From the NCBI GenBank assembly GCA_903875215.1, contig CAIQVH010000029.1, forward strand, positions 1 through 64,000: a DNA stretch of 64,000 nt, in the 5' to 3' direction. Origin of the DNA: an uncultured Anaerolineae bacterium. GTDB taxonomy: Bacteria; Chloroflexota; Anaerolineae; Anaerolineales; Villigracilaceae. Within the stretch, counting starts at the first letter, position 1. Every line of letters starts with the position of its first letter. Below, one piece after another: positions 25,560 to 34,320 of the stretch. A program made the translations under genes and the position numbers. The notes beneath the pieces are model-generated. The model was not told where the DNA came from, did no database searches, and saw only the letters and a program-made list of their open reading frames with translations.

Positions 25560-27074
25560 TTATTGACCCGGCAAGGCGGGCACCTGGTCAGAATTGAGCC
25601 ATTCGTCGAAAAAGGCACCCAAATCCTGCCCACTGACAGTTTCAGCCACGGCGATAAAATCCTCGGTCCTGGCATTGCCGCCCTGGTAGCGGGAATAATA
25701 GTCCCGCAGAATCTTGAAAAAGAGTTCATCACCTACTTTCAAGCGCAGGGCATACAGGACGCACCCGCCCCGCAAATAGACCGAATCGGCAAAAAGATTT
25801 CTGACAGCCGGGTCCTCAGGCGCGGCCAGATGATGCTGGCTGGCATTTGCATAAATATCCTGCATGTATGCGTCGCCGGCGGCTTTGCCCTCGGTATGCT
25901 CAATCCATAACGCCTCGGCATAGGTGGCAAATCCCTCATTCAACCAGATGTCTTTCCAGGTAGTCAGGCTGACGCTGTTGCCAAACCATTGATGCGCAAG
26001 TTCGTGCGCGACAGTCACCTCATCAACAAAATCCGTTGTAAAAATCGAGCGCGTCTGGGTTTCGAGCGCGAAACCATATTCGATGGGCAATACGATGGCC
26101 CCATATGACTCAAAAGGATATGGCCCAAAAACCTGGCTGTAATACGAGAGCATTTCGCTGGTGGGCTTGAACGCGCTGGTAACGTCACCTCCGGCATCCG
26201 GCGGGAAATAGTTCAGAATGGGCAGCCCGTTCGGGCCGGTTTCGGTGACCAGGTTGTAGTGACCAATCACCAGCGTAGTCAGATAGCTTGCCAGCGGATG
26301 GGATGTTTCCCAAACGGTGGTTTTCATCGCGCCCGTGATCTGTTCCGAAATCAGCAAACCGTTGGCAGCGACGCTAAATTGTTTGGGGGCGGTAATGCGA
26401 AAGGTGTACGTTGCCTTGTCGAGCGGGTGGTTGTCGACCGGGTACCAACTCATGGCTCCGGCTGATTCGCTAAGGACATAAATCCCGGCGTCCGCAAACC
26501 AACCGACCGGCTCACCAGGAGAGGCAGCGTCGTCCACAGGCTGCGGCCGGCCGCTGTATTCGATGCGGGTCGTGAAGCGTGTATCGCGCGCGAGGGGAGT
26601 ATCCGGCGTGATGATCAATTCGTCATTTTGACGGGAAAAAGCCGCCGGGGCGTCGTTGACCGTTACCGCGCTGACTTGCAAGCCATGGAAATCCAGGTTG
26701 AAGGAGGTCAGGGCAGCCGTTGTCAGCGCCTCCAGCGTGGCAGAGCCGCGGATTTCGTTGTTGGCCACATCCACGCTCAGGTCGAGGGTGTAATGCAGAA
26801 CGTCGTAGCCGCCATTGCCCATTTGGGGATAATACGGGTCATTCAGGCTATCGGCCCCGTTAATGGCAATTTCTGTGGGAACTGCAGTTGGCTGGAGCGT
26901 GGGCAGCGGCGATGGAGCCGGCGCGCTGGCTGTGGGCAGGCTGTCTGGCAGGGCGGTAGCCAGAGGCGCGTCTGGGATCGGGGTCGGCGATAGCAGGGCA
27001 GCCTGACAGCTTAGTCCCAAGAGGCTCAATACGAGGAAAATCAGCCAAGTGATTCTTTTCATCCATTTTTCCAT
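25560..27074 (-). CDS. M1-family (gluzincin) metallopeptidase, exported
   Basis: 504 residues. The zinc site is HELAHQW followed 18 residues later by NEGFATYAE, the M1 HExxH-x18-E signature. The GAMEN exopeptidase loop reads EYGFALET, so classic aminopeptidase activity is uncertain. The N-terminus has a hydrophobic export signal ending LGLSC, a weak lipobox, then a Pro/Thr/Ala-rich linker of about 50 residues. It is probably anchored outside the membrane and digests peptides. It lacks the long C-terminal ERAP-type domain of full-size M1 enzymes. Single gene, with start ATG at 27074 or 27062. Confidence 0.88.
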   Translation of the reverse strand: MEKWMKRITWLIFLVLSLLGLSCQAALLSPTPIPDAPLATALPDSLPTASAPAPSPLPTLQPTAVPTEIAINGADSLNDPYYPQMGNGGYDVLHYTLDLSVDVANNEIRGSATLEALTTAALTSFNLDFHGLQVSAVTVNDAPAAFSRQNDELIITPDTPLARDTRFTTRIEYSGRPQPVDDAASPGEPVGWFADAGIYVLSESAGAMSWYPVDNHPLDKATYTFRITAPKQFSVAANGLLISEQITGAMKTTVWETSHPLASYLTTLVIGHYNLVTETGPNGLPILNYFPPDAGGDVTSAFKPTSEMLSYYSQVFGPYPFESYGAIVLPIEYGFALETQTRSIFTTDFVDEVTVAHELAHQWFGNSVSLTTWKDIWLNEGFATYAEALWIEHTEGKAAGDAYMQDIYANASQHHLAAPEDPAVRNLFADSVYLRGGCVLYALRLKVGDELFFKILRDYYSRYQGGNARTEDFIAVAETVSGQDLGAFFDEWLNSDQVPALPGQ

Positions 27075-27201
27075 TTTCTGGTTGGGATTTTGCCCTGTCC
27101 GGGCAAGTGGGTTATTGTACTTTCTTTGGCGAGCCTGGGGTAGTGAACATCTCGTCCGAAATTGCGGTCAATTTTCTCCAGATCAACCGCCCAACTGTAA
27201 A

Positions 27202-27234
27202 AGAACTCCGGGAATTTCCATCTCCCGGAGTTCT
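27202..27234 (-). terminator. intrinsic terminator of the desulfhydrase-like gene
   Basis: AGAACTCCGGGA (27202-27213) and TCCCGGAGTTCT (27223-27234) form a 12-bp stem. On the minus strand it is followed by a T-rich stretch. It starts 4 nt past the stop codon. Confidence 0.85.
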
Positions 27235-27237
27235 TGA

Positions 27238-28209
27238 TTATCCCAACACCGCCGACTGGTATTGCTCGGCAAACAGCGCGGGTTGTCCGCCAGTATTCCA
27301 AAACAAGATCGTATCATCCTTTTTGAAAAACCCGTTGCGGATCAGGTTGATCAGGCCCGCCGCCGCGCGGCCGGTATAGACCGGGTCGAGCAGAATGCCT
27401 TCTTTTTGTGCAAAAAGGGTGATGGCTTCGCGTTCCCCCGCGCCGAAGACGCCATACCCAGCCTGGCAGTATTCATCACTGGCAAAGACATCCTGCGGAG
27501 AAAACACGTGCGGTTCCCCGAGCTTGAAACTGGCTTCAGAAGCCAGCGCGGCAACATGTTCCTTCAGCCTGGCCGCCGGTTCATCAATGCTGATGCCCAA
27601 CACGTTGCCTTGAAAGCCAAACACCCGCTGCCCCAGCACCAGTCCGGCATGTGTCCCGCCACTGGAAGTGCCGAAAACGATCCAATCGGGCTGTACTCCC
27701 TGCTGCATCAGTTCCTGAATCGCAAAAGCATAGCCTAGAGCCCCGGTTGGACTGCTGCCGCCATATGGCACCAGATACGGCTTGCAATCAGATTTCTGCG
27801 CGGTTTCGTAAATCTCGCGCAGTTTGGCATCGCGCTCTTCGCGCTGTTCCACCCAGACGACATCCGCATCGAACAGAAAATCAAGCATCAGATTTGCCGA
27901 AGGCTGATCCTGGTGGGAGCCAGCCAGTACCAGGATACATTCCATCCCGAAGCGGGCGGCAGCTGCAGCCGTCTGACGGCAATGATTCGACTGCATCGCG
28001 CCCCCGGTAATCAGCATACAGGCGCCCTGCGCCCTGGCCTCCGCCACGAGAAACTCCAACTTCCGGGTTTTATTGCCGCCAAAAGCCAGTCCTGTCATAT
28101 CATCGCGTTTGATCAACAGTTTCGGGCCGCCCAGCGCAGCCGAGAGGCGCGGCATTTCCTCCACTGCGGTGGGCAAATGCGCAAAATGGACACGTGGAAT
28201 TTGATTCAT
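27238..28209 (-). CDS. D-cysteine desulfhydrase / ACC deaminase family PLP enzyme
   Basis: About 323 residues from ATG 28209, which has AGGAG six bases upstream; an ATG at 28215 is too near that site. The PLP-binding lysine motif is GGNKTRKLEFL, and the cofactor loop GGAMQSNHCRQTAAAAA matches DcyD/ACC deaminase proteins. GTSSGGTHAGL binds the phosphate. Most environmental members are D-cysteine desulfhydrases giving pyruvate, sulfide and ammonia; ACC deaminase activity is less likely but not excluded by sequence reading. It precedes no obvious pathway partner. The DegV gene upstream has its own ribosome site 48 bp away and could share the transcript. Confidence 0.88.
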   Translation of the reverse strand: MNQIPRVHFAHLPTAVEEMPRLSAALGGPKLLIKRDDMTGLAFGGNKTRKLEFLVAEARAQGACMLITGGAMQSNHCRQTAAAAARFGMECILVLAGSHQDQPSANLMLDFLFDADVVWVEQREERDAKLREIYETAQKSDCKPYLVPYGGSSPTGALGYAFAIQELMQQGVQPDWIVFGTSSGGTHAGLVLGQRVFGFQGNVLGISIDEPAARLKEHVAALASEASFKLGEPHVFSPQDVFASDEYCQAGYGVFGAGEREAITLFAQKEGILLDPVYTGRAAAGLINLIRNGFFKKDDTILFWNTGGQPALFAEQYQSAVLG

Positions 28210-28263
28210 ACCCATCTCCTGTTTGTATTTGATTACAAAGTCAGGTAATGCCCGGCCAAACCG

Positions 28264-29133
28264 TCAGGGCACATCCGCAAAGACGGAGAGCGGCGCGTAC
28301 GCCACCCCGACCATCGTCGGCCCGGTATGCGCTGCCAGAGCCGGCGACATCAAATGCACAGGCATCCAGGTGCACTTGAATTTCTGGTCAATCATCTCCA
28401 CCAGGTGCTCTGCGGCCGTGGGGTGATAGGAATGCAGCACCTGCACACGCAGTTCGCTGCCCGGCTGGTGCTGCTTGAGCATAAGATCCACCAACCCCTG
28501 CAAAGCCTGGTCAAAGGTGCGAGCCATCCCGAGTTGGGAATAAGTGCCGCCAACCTTCTCCACGCCAATCAGCGGGCGGATTTTTAACAACGAAGCCAGC
28601 AACCCTTTCATGTGGCTGATCCGCCCGCCATGAATCAAGTATTTGAGATCATCCAGCGTATAAATACTCTCACTGGCGGCACCAATCCGCTCGATCAGCG
28701 CCACGATTCTTTCCTTCGACCAACCCGCCTTAAGCGCCCGGCCAGCGGCCGCCACCTGCCAGCCCAGCGCCGCGCACAGGGTTTTTGTATCCACAATCGT
28801 CACATTGGCCTCGGGCACCATCTCGGCCCCCGCCTTGGCAGCGTTCAAGGTCCCGCTCAACCCAGAGGACATCTGGATCGAAAGGATATCGGGGTCGGTG
28901 CGGGCCAACTCGCGATACATCGCAGCAAAATCGCCTGCAGAGGGCTGCGAGGTAACCGGAAAACTGGACGTGCGCAGCAACAACTCCTGCAGTTCCGCCG
29001 AAGTTACCGTCTCTCCGCTAAAATAGGTTTTCCCATCCAGCGTGATCGTATGCCGCACCAGATGAATCTCCACCTCCGGCAACAGCTCAGGCGGCAGAAA
29101 CATATCCATTCCCGTATCAGTCACAATTTGCAT
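28264..29133 (-). CDS. DegV-family fatty-acid-binding protein
   Basis: 289 residues with a strong AGGAGG site. It begins MQIVTDTGMD and has the DegV marks TSQPSAGDF, IQMSSGLSGTLNAA, VDTKTLCAALGW and LKYLIHGGRISHMKG. Members bind a fatty acid and some act as FakB, presenting it to the kinase FakA for membrane lipid synthesis. No fakA is in the window. A second DegV gene lies at 61818-62681. Confidence 0.93.
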   Translation of the reverse strand: MQIVTDTGMDMFLPPELLPEVEIHLVRHTITLDGKTYFSGETVTSAELQELLLRTSSFPVTSQPSAGDFAAMYRELARTDPDILSIQMSSGLSGTLNAAKAGAEMVPEANVTIVDTKTLCAALGWQVAAAGRALKAGWSKERIVALIERIGAASESIYTLDDLKYLIHGGRISHMKGLLASLLKIRPLIGVEKVGGTYSQLGMARTFDQALQGLVDLMLKQHQPGSELRVQVLHSYHPTAAEHLVEMIDQKFKCTWMPVHLMSPALAAHTGPTMVGVAYAPLSVFADVP

Positions 29134-29196
29134 TAAACGCCTCCTTAAGGTTGATAAACCAGTATAGCATCAAAATCATCCGCGCGGATACAAAAT

Positions 29197-30351
29197 CTAG
29201 CCGGCCAGCCTCTCCCTGGTGCGCGCCTGCCCGCGCGAGCGCAAGAAACCCAATAGTCGCGGCATCACCTGCGTATACAAGCCATACCAGAGCGCATTGG
29301 GCACAAAATCCCATGCGCCGAGCGTGCGTACCACGCACCCACCCAGCCCTTCCTTAAAGCGAAACACACCCCACATCGAATCATGCTCATCAAACACATC
29401 CGGCGCACCCCACAGGTCATACAGGCGGCACCCATGCGCCCTGGCCCAGCGCATCGCCTCCCACTGCAGCAAATAATTCGGCATCAACTCGCGATGCGCC
29501 TCACGGCTCATCCCATAGACATAATAAGCCCGCCCCGCAAACGCAAACAGAAAGACTGCCGCCACCGCCTGGCCGTCCACCTCGGCGATCAACGGCTCGG
29601 CCACCGGAGTCTTCTGACCGTCAACCTTCCACTTGAACCGCTCCCAAACCGCCCGGTAATATTCCTCATCCCTGATCACAAACCCATCGCGCAGCGACGT
29701 TTCAGCGTACATCTGATAAAGCAAAGGCCAGTCTTCCTTGGTGCCTACGCGCACCGTGACGCCTTTTTTGGCCGCCAGGCGCACGTTATAGCGCGTTTTT
29801 TGCTTCATACGCGCCAGCATTTCTTCCTCTGTAGATGTCTCCACATCCAGTAACACCGTGTTTTTGAATTGGATCTGCTCCTCAGAATAGCGCCAACCCC
29901 GGCACGACAAATCCCGCCTCACGGCCTCGCCGCCTGCTTCCGTTCCCTCGCTTTCACTCCCCGGGATGCCGGTTCCCAGCACCACGTCAGGATCGAGTTT
30001 CAGGAAAATCGCCCCCTGCTGACGGGCGAATTTCTGCAAATCGGCCAGGACCCGCTTTCGGAGCGGCTCATCGCTCCAGTCGAGATTCGGCCCCTTCGGG
30101 CAATACAAAACACACAACCGCGCAGAAAACCCACCCGAGATGACCTTTTTTTTCAGCACCAACGCCGCAGCCTGGATATCTTCAATTCCGCGCAACAACG
30201 GCTGGTTATCCACTACACACTGTTTCCCATCCCAGGCCAGGTAGATCGGTTCCCAGCCATAGCCAGCCTTCACCTGCCCCCACTCGTACGACTGGAGAAA
30301 GTGTGGATTGGGAAGCCTGGCGATCGCTTCATTCCATATCTGACCGTCCAT
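29197..30351 (-). CDS. FemAB/FemX-family aminoacyltransferase-like protein (second of pair)
   Basis: 384 residues from ATG 30351; an upstream extension to 30597 overlaps the neighbouring gene and is rejected. The N-terminus LPNPHFLQSYEWGQVKAGYGW and the ARMKQKTRYNVRLAAKKGVTV segment are classic for FemAB/FmhB GNAT-type proteins that add amino acids to lipid II side chains or modify envelope polymers. The C-terminal YYVYGMSREAHRELMPNYLL and YDLWGAPD motifs agree. Only 2 bp separate it from the first FemAB gene, so the pair is co-translated. Two paralogs may attach successive residues of a peptide bridge. Confidence 0.9.
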   Translation of the reverse strand: MDGQIWNEAIARLPNPHFLQSYEWGQVKAGYGWEPIYLAWDGKQCVVDNQPLLRGIEDIQAAALVLKKKVISGGFSARLCVLYCPKGPNLDWSDEPLRKRVLADLQKFARQQGAIFLKLDPDVVLGTGIPGSESEGTEAGGEAVRRDLSCRGWRYSEEQIQFKNTVLLDVETSTEEEMLARMKQKTRYNVRLAAKKGVTVRVGTKEDWPLLYQMYAETSLRDGFVIRDEEYYRAVWERFKWKVDGQKTPVAEPLIAEVDGQAVAAVFLFAFAGRAYYVYGMSREAHRELMPNYLLQWEAMRWARAHGCRLYDLWGAPDVFDEHDSMWGVFRFKEGLGGCVVRTLGAWDFVPNALWYGLYTQVMPRLLGFLRSRGQARTRERLAG

Positions 30352-30353
30352 AC

Positions 30354-31349
30354 TCAATCTCCACCCCCCACCCGCCACAGATATAAACGATACAACAGCG
30401 GCAGATACACCCGATCCAGCGCCTGCGCCGCTCTTTTGACCTCCCCGCCAAACCCGCGCTTGAAGCGATACACACCCCACAACCCCTCGTGGCGGTTCTC
30501 GAACTGCGCCTCGAGCGTGGACTCGTCTTCGTCCGGGACGCCCCACAGGTCGTATTCGGTGCAGCCGCGCTCGCGCGCCCACTGCATCGCCCGCCACTGG
30601 AGCAGGTACGTCGGCATCCGGTTGCGCTCCTCGTCGGTGGATGCGCCGTACAGGTAGTAGGCGCGTTTGCCGAGCGCAAACACCATCAGCGCGGCCAGCG
30701 GCCTGGAGTCAAACTCCGCCACCAGGATGTCGGCCACCCCAGTCGGGTGGAAAAGCTCGTAGGCTTTGCGATAATAGTCCAGCGAGTGGACGCCGAATCC
30801 GTCCCGCCCGCCGGTAACGGTCATCAGCCGGTGAAACCCATCCAGGTCATCCCAACTGCGGACGGTGACTTCCTTTTTCTCAGCCAGGCGCATGTTATAG
30901 CGGCATTTTTGCTTCATGCGGGCGAGGATTTCATCATCGGTTCCTTCAAGCGAGACGATCACCGTGCGCGGCGGTTGGATGTTGTGGGGGGAAATAGTAA
31001 TTGGTAATTGGTAATTGGTTGGGATAGTAAACTCTGAATCCCAGCAATCGGGCTCAATTTTAAGAAATACCGCTCGTTTTTGCCTGCAAACAGTATCAAC
31101 TTCCGCCCAAAAGGAATTACCATTTTCCAATAACCAATTACCATCCACTGGTTTTGGCATATACCCCACGGTAAACCCCAACGGCAGTTTGCGAAACAAA
31201 ATCTGCACGCCCCAATCGCCACTTACCACTCGCGCCACATCCCAACCAAACGCCGACTTTAACTCGCCCCACTCTGCCGTTTGCAGGATGTGGGGATTAC
31301 CCTGTTTTCTAATAAATTCTCGCCACTTGTCCAAAGAAACTTGGGGCAC
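30354..31349 (-). CDS. FemAB/FemX-family aminoacyltransferase-like protein (first of pair), with repeat-derived segments
   Basis: 331 residues from GTG 31349 with GAGG upstream. Family motifs: GNPHILQTAEWGELKSAFGW, ARMKQKCRYNMRLAEKKEVTV, YYLYGASTDEERNRMPTYLL and YDLWGVPDED. Two stretches look inserted. The residues DGNWLLENGN near 70 and TNYQLPITIS near 110-120 are encoded by heptameric GGTAATT-type repeats running in opposite orientations (about 31117-31144 and 31002-31020), and both keep the frame. The paralog downstream has unrelated sequence in these places. Peptidoglycan or cell-envelope aminoacylation is likely. It is the first gene of the FemAB pair. Confidence 0.88.
   Translation of the reverse strand: MPQVSLDKWREFIRKQGNPHILQTAEWGELKSAFGWDVARVVSGDWGVQILFRKLPLGFTVGYMPKPVDGNWLLENGNSFWAEVDTVCRQKRAVFLKIEPDCWDSEFTIPTNYQLPITISPHNIQPPRTVIVSLEGTDDEILARMKQKCRYNMRLAEKKEVTVRSWDDLDGFHRLMTVTGGRDGFGVHSLDYYRKAYELFHPTGVADILVAEFDSRPLAALMVFALGKRAYYLYGASTDEERNRMPTYLLQWRAMQWARERGCTEYDLWGVPDEDESTLEAQFENRHEGLWGVYRFKRGFGGEVKRAAQALDRVYLPLLYRLYLWRVGGGD
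31002..31020 (+). repeat. three heptamer units TAATTGG inside a FemAB coding sequence
   Basis: The unit TAATTGG is repeated about three times without interruption. Three units make 21 bases, so the frame of the minus-strand gene is kept. The residues encoded are TNYQLPI. Confidence 0.75.
31117..31144 (-). repeat. degenerate GGTAATT heptamers inside the same coding sequence
   Basis: Read on the minus strand the units are GGTAATT, GGTTATT, GGAAAAT and GGTAATT. They are inverted relative to the copy at 31002-31020 and encode GNWLLENGN. Confidence 0.7.
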
Positions 31350-31365
31350 AATGCCTCGCTTTTTT

Positions 31366-31464
31366 GGACACGGATTACACGGAAAACACGGAAAAACACG
31401 GATTTTTTAAAGATTTATCCGTGCGCCCGAAGGGCAGTCCGTGTAATCCGTGTTTTCCGTGTCC
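31366..31464. repeat. CACGGA-unit inverted repeat
   Basis: Intergenic element between the CapD-like stop and the FemAB start. The left arm is made of CACGGATTA and CACGGAAAA units; the right arm (about 31438-31464) is their inverse, TCCGTGTAATCC and TCCGTGTTTTCC. It can fold into a long hairpin. The unit order is permuted between arms. Confidence 0.75.
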
Positions 31465-31472
31465 CAAGGGTT

Positions 31473-33341
31473 TTAAACCACATCCATCAAGTCAGTTTTT
31501 GTGCCAAGAATATGCGCTCCAGGCACGGTTTCATCCAGGAATTTGGAAATACCTTCTCCGTCGTTGGCCTGCGCCAGCGACGAAAGTTGCTCGATTGCTG
31601 CGGCCAGCCCGGACGTATCATCGCGCCCATCGCCGATGCGGAAAATATCGGGGTGGGCGGTTTTTTCCAGCGGCGTACCAGGCTCCCAGAGTACTTCGCT
31701 CAGCTTTTCGCCGGGGCGGATGCCGGTAAAGACAATCTCCACATCGCGGCCCGGCTCCAGCCCCGAAAGACGAATCAGGTCTTCGGCCAGGTCCAAAATG
31801 CGCACCTGTTTGCCCATGTTCAACACAAACAGCTCGCCGCCCTGCCCAAACGCCGAGGCCTGGAGCACCAGGTAAACCGCCTCAGGGATGGTCATGAAAA
31901 AACGCTCCATATCGGGGTGGGTGATCGTCACCGGGCCGCCGGCCGCAATCTGGTGCTTGAATTTGGGGATGATACTGCCCCGGCTACCCAGCACGTTGCC
32001 AAAGCGGACAACCGTGAAGAGCTTGCCCGTCCGCCGGGCCGCATCGAGCACAATCATCTCGGCGATGCGCTTGGTCGCGCCGTAGACGTTGGAGGGGGCG
32101 ACGGCTTTGTCGGTGGAAATCAGCACAAAGCGCTCGACCCGGTGCCTGTCCGCCGTTTCGACCAGGTTTTTCGTGCCTAAAACGTTGTTGGTAATCGCTT
32201 CGGCGGGGTTGGCCTCCATCAGCGGGACGTGTTTGTGCGCGGCAGTGTGAAAAACCACCTGCGGGTGATGCTCGCCAAAGATGGCGTCCAACCTGCCAGC
32301 ATCGCGGATGTCAGCGATAACGGGAACCAGCTCCAGAGCGGGATAATCCGCATTGAGTTCGAGCAACGCTTCGAAAATGGAATTTTCCCCATGCCCGAGT
32401 AAAACCAGTTTAACGGGATTCCACCTGGCGATTTGGCGGCTCAACTCCCGGCCAATCGACCCGCCCGCTCCGGTGACGAGTACCGTTTTTCCGGCAATCG
32501 TCGCCCCGATGGCTTCGTCGTACAGACGGATGGGCTCGCGCCGCAGCAGGTCGGTGATATCCACTTCGCGCAGGCGGCTGACGCTGACTTTGCCGCCCAG
32601 CAGCTCAAAAATCCCCGGCATGGTGCGGAACGGGACGCCCCTCAGACGGCACGCATCTGCCACCAGGCGCACCACCCGCCCTGGCGCCGACGGGATGGCA
32701 ATGATGACTTCATCCGCCGGATGGCTTTCAAGTACGGCAGCCAGGTCGGGTAATTTCCCAATAACCGGCACACCCAGCAGCGAGTGATTCTGCTTGGCGG
32801 GGTCGTCATCCAAAAAGCCGAGGACTTCCATGTTCATCTGGCGGTTTTTCTGCAATTCCTTCACCACCAGCGCCCCGGCATCTCCTGCTCCGACCACCAG
32901 GATCTTCTTGCCCTTGCCCTGGGCGGGCGGCGCAGCCGATTCGGCCAGGGCACGCAGGGCAAAACGCGTCCCGCCAACAAAAACAAGCGAGAGCAGCCAG
33001 TCTATGGCCAACGCAGAGCGCGAAAACCCAGGCGCGATGATCTGCATCCAGGCCAGGGCCACATTCAGCGCAGAAACGACAACCGAAGCCGCGGTCACCG
33101 CCCCGGCGATCAGCTTCAGTTCGCTGATGCTGGCATACATCCACAGGCGGCGATACAACCCAAACGAATAATAAACCACCGGCTTGACGACCAGCGCAGT
33201 CACCAGCAGCCACAACCCGGCCTGCAGGTAAAAACGGAAGAAGTCCTCGGTCAGCTCAAGCCGCAGCATGTAACTGCCCAGGGCTGAAACAGCGATGAGA
33301 AAAATATCTGCAAACAGGACGAAACGATTTCGGAAGCGCAT
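31473..33341 (-). CDS. CapD/FlaA1-like membrane nucleoside-diphosphate-sugar dehydratase
   Basis: 622 residues. Four N-terminal transmembrane helices (about 8-130) precede a CoA-binding-like Rossmann domain (KKILVVGAGDAGALVVKEL) and a second SDR domain: TGAGGSIGREL cofactor loop, NNVLGTKNL, STDKAVAPSNVYGATKR. Such enzymes (WbpM/PglF/CapD group) convert UDP-GlcNAc to a 4-keto-6-deoxy sugar for surface polysaccharide. In several large relatives the catalytic Tyr is Met; here a Tyr is present in VYGATK. It is followed by envelope genes and preceded by a GalE-like epimerase in the same direction. Confidence 0.93.
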   Translation of the reverse strand: MRFRNRFVLFADIFLIAVSALGSYMLRLELTEDFFRFYLQAGLWLLVTALVVKPVVYYSFGLYRRLWMYASISELKLIAGAVTAASVVVSALNVALAWMQIIAPGFSRSALAIDWLLSLVFVGGTRFALRALAESAAPPAQGKGKKILVVGAGDAGALVVKELQKNRQMNMEVLGFLDDDPAKQNHSLLGVPVIGKLPDLAAVLESHPADEVIIAIPSAPGRVVRLVADACRLRGVPFRTMPGIFELLGGKVSVSRLREVDITDLLRREPIRLYDEAIGATIAGKTVLVTGAGGSIGRELSRQIARWNPVKLVLLGHGENSIFEALLELNADYPALELVPVIADIRDAGRLDAIFGEHHPQVVFHTAAHKHVPLMEANPAEAITNNVLGTKNLVETADRHRVERFVLISTDKAVAPSNVYGATKRIAEMIVLDAARRTGKLFTVVRFGNVLGSRGSIIPKFKHQIAAGGPVTITHPDMERFFMTIPEAVYLVLQASAFGQGGELFVLNMGKQVRILDLAEDLIRLSGLEPGRDVEIVFTGIRPGEKLSEVLWEPGTPLEKTAHPDIFRIGDGRDDTSGLAAAIEQLSSLAQANDGEGISKFLDETVPGAHILGTKTDLMDVV

Positions 33342-33388
33342 GGGGAGTAAATAGTAAGTGGTAAATGGTAATTACCACTTACCAATCG
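33342..33388. repeat. AGTAAAT/GGTAATT heptamer palindrome between two sugar genes
   Basis: Units AGTAAAT, AGTAAGT, GGTAAAT and GGTAATT are followed by their inverse (TACCACTTACC and TAATTACT). They fill the whole 47-bp gap and continue slightly into the end of the epimerase gene. Same heptamer family as the copies inside the FemAB gene. Confidence 0.7.
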
Positions 33389-34318
33389 CTAATTACTTTC
33401 TCTCATCCAATCAACCACCGCCTTCAGCCCTTCCGCCAGGCTGGTTTGAGTCTTAAAACCGAGCACTTCGGCAGCTTTTTGGGGACTGCCCACCGAGCGG
33501 TAGATATCGCCGGAACGGGGCGAGGCAAATTGGGGCGCGGAGGCCTGTGGGAACAGGTTCATCAGGGTGTTGACCAGGTCAAGCACGCGGATTTCGTCGC
33601 CGGTGCAGACATTGAAGACCTGCCCCGGCGCGGCAGGATGCCGGGAGGCGGCCAGATTGGCGCGGACAATGTCGCCGACGTAGACCAGGTCGCGGGTCTG
33701 GCCACCGTCGCCGTAGATGGTGACGGCCTTGCCATCCAGCAGGCGGCGGGCAAAGATCGGCACGGCAGCGGCGTACATGCTATCGGGGCGTTGGCGCGGC
33801 CCATAGACGTTGAAGTAGCGCAGGGCGACGACATCCAGGCCGAAGGAGCGGGTGTACATTTCAGCGTAGAGTTCGTCCACTCGTTTGGATACCGCATATG
33901 GGGAGAGAGGCCGCAGCGGGAAATGTTCCTCGAGTGGAATCGTTTCCAAATCTCCATAGACTGCCGCAGACGAGGCGAGGACCACCCTCCCCACCCCGGC
34001 TTTGCGGGCCGCTTCGAGCACAATCTCGGTACCGCGCTGGTTGATTTCGAAACAGGACAGGGGATCTTCCATCGATTGGGGGACGGAAACAAAGGCAGCT
34101 TCGTGAAAAATGATGTCGATATCTGTAACGGCGGATGCGACCGCGGCAGAGTCCCGGATATCGGCTGACCGAATTTCGACATTCAACCCGGCCAGGTTTT
34201 CACGTTTTCCGCTGGAGAAATTATCCAACACCCGCACAAAATCGCCCTGCTCGAGCAGGGCGCGTACGAGGTGGGAACCAATAAACCCGGCGCCGCCGGT
34301 GACGAGATATTTTTTCAT
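33389..34318 (-). CDS. NAD-dependent UDP-sugar 4-epimerase (GalE/WbpP-like)
   Basis: 309 residues from ATG 34318; a longer frame to 34606 overlaps the neighbouring gene and is rejected. It has the Rossmann start MKKYLVTGGAGFIGSHLV, catalytic SSAAVYG and SPYAVSKR (Tyr-x3-Lys), and YFNVYGPRQRP. The size and motifs match short-chain epimerases acting on UDP-glucose or UDP-GlcNAc/GalNAc. The start codon is 2 bp after the stop of the initiating sugar transferase gene, so the two are co-translated. Confidence 0.92.
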   Translation of the reverse strand: MKKYLVTGGAGFIGSHLVRALLEQGDFVRVLDNFSSGKRENLAGLNVEIRSADIRDSAAVASAVTDIDIIFHEAAFVSVPQSMEDPLSCFEINQRGTEIVLEAARKAGVGRVVLASSAAVYGDLETIPLEEHFPLRPLSPYAVSKRVDELYAEMYTRSFGLDVVALRYFNVYGPRQRPDSMYAAAVPIFARRLLDGKAVTIYGDGGQTRDLVYVGDIVRANLAASRHPAAPGQVFNVCTGDEIRVLDLVNTLMNLFPQASAPQFASPRSGDIYRSVGSPQKAAEVLGFKTQTSLAEGLKAVVDWMRESN

Positions 34319-34320
34319 GC

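Noticed and set aside
30352-30597. N-terminal extension of the second FemAB gene
   Set aside because: It overlaps the first FemAB gene and has no conserved motif; ATG 30351 fits the family start.
31366-31464. CRISPR array
   Set aside because: Units are too short and irregular, inverted, and there are no spacers of uniform length.
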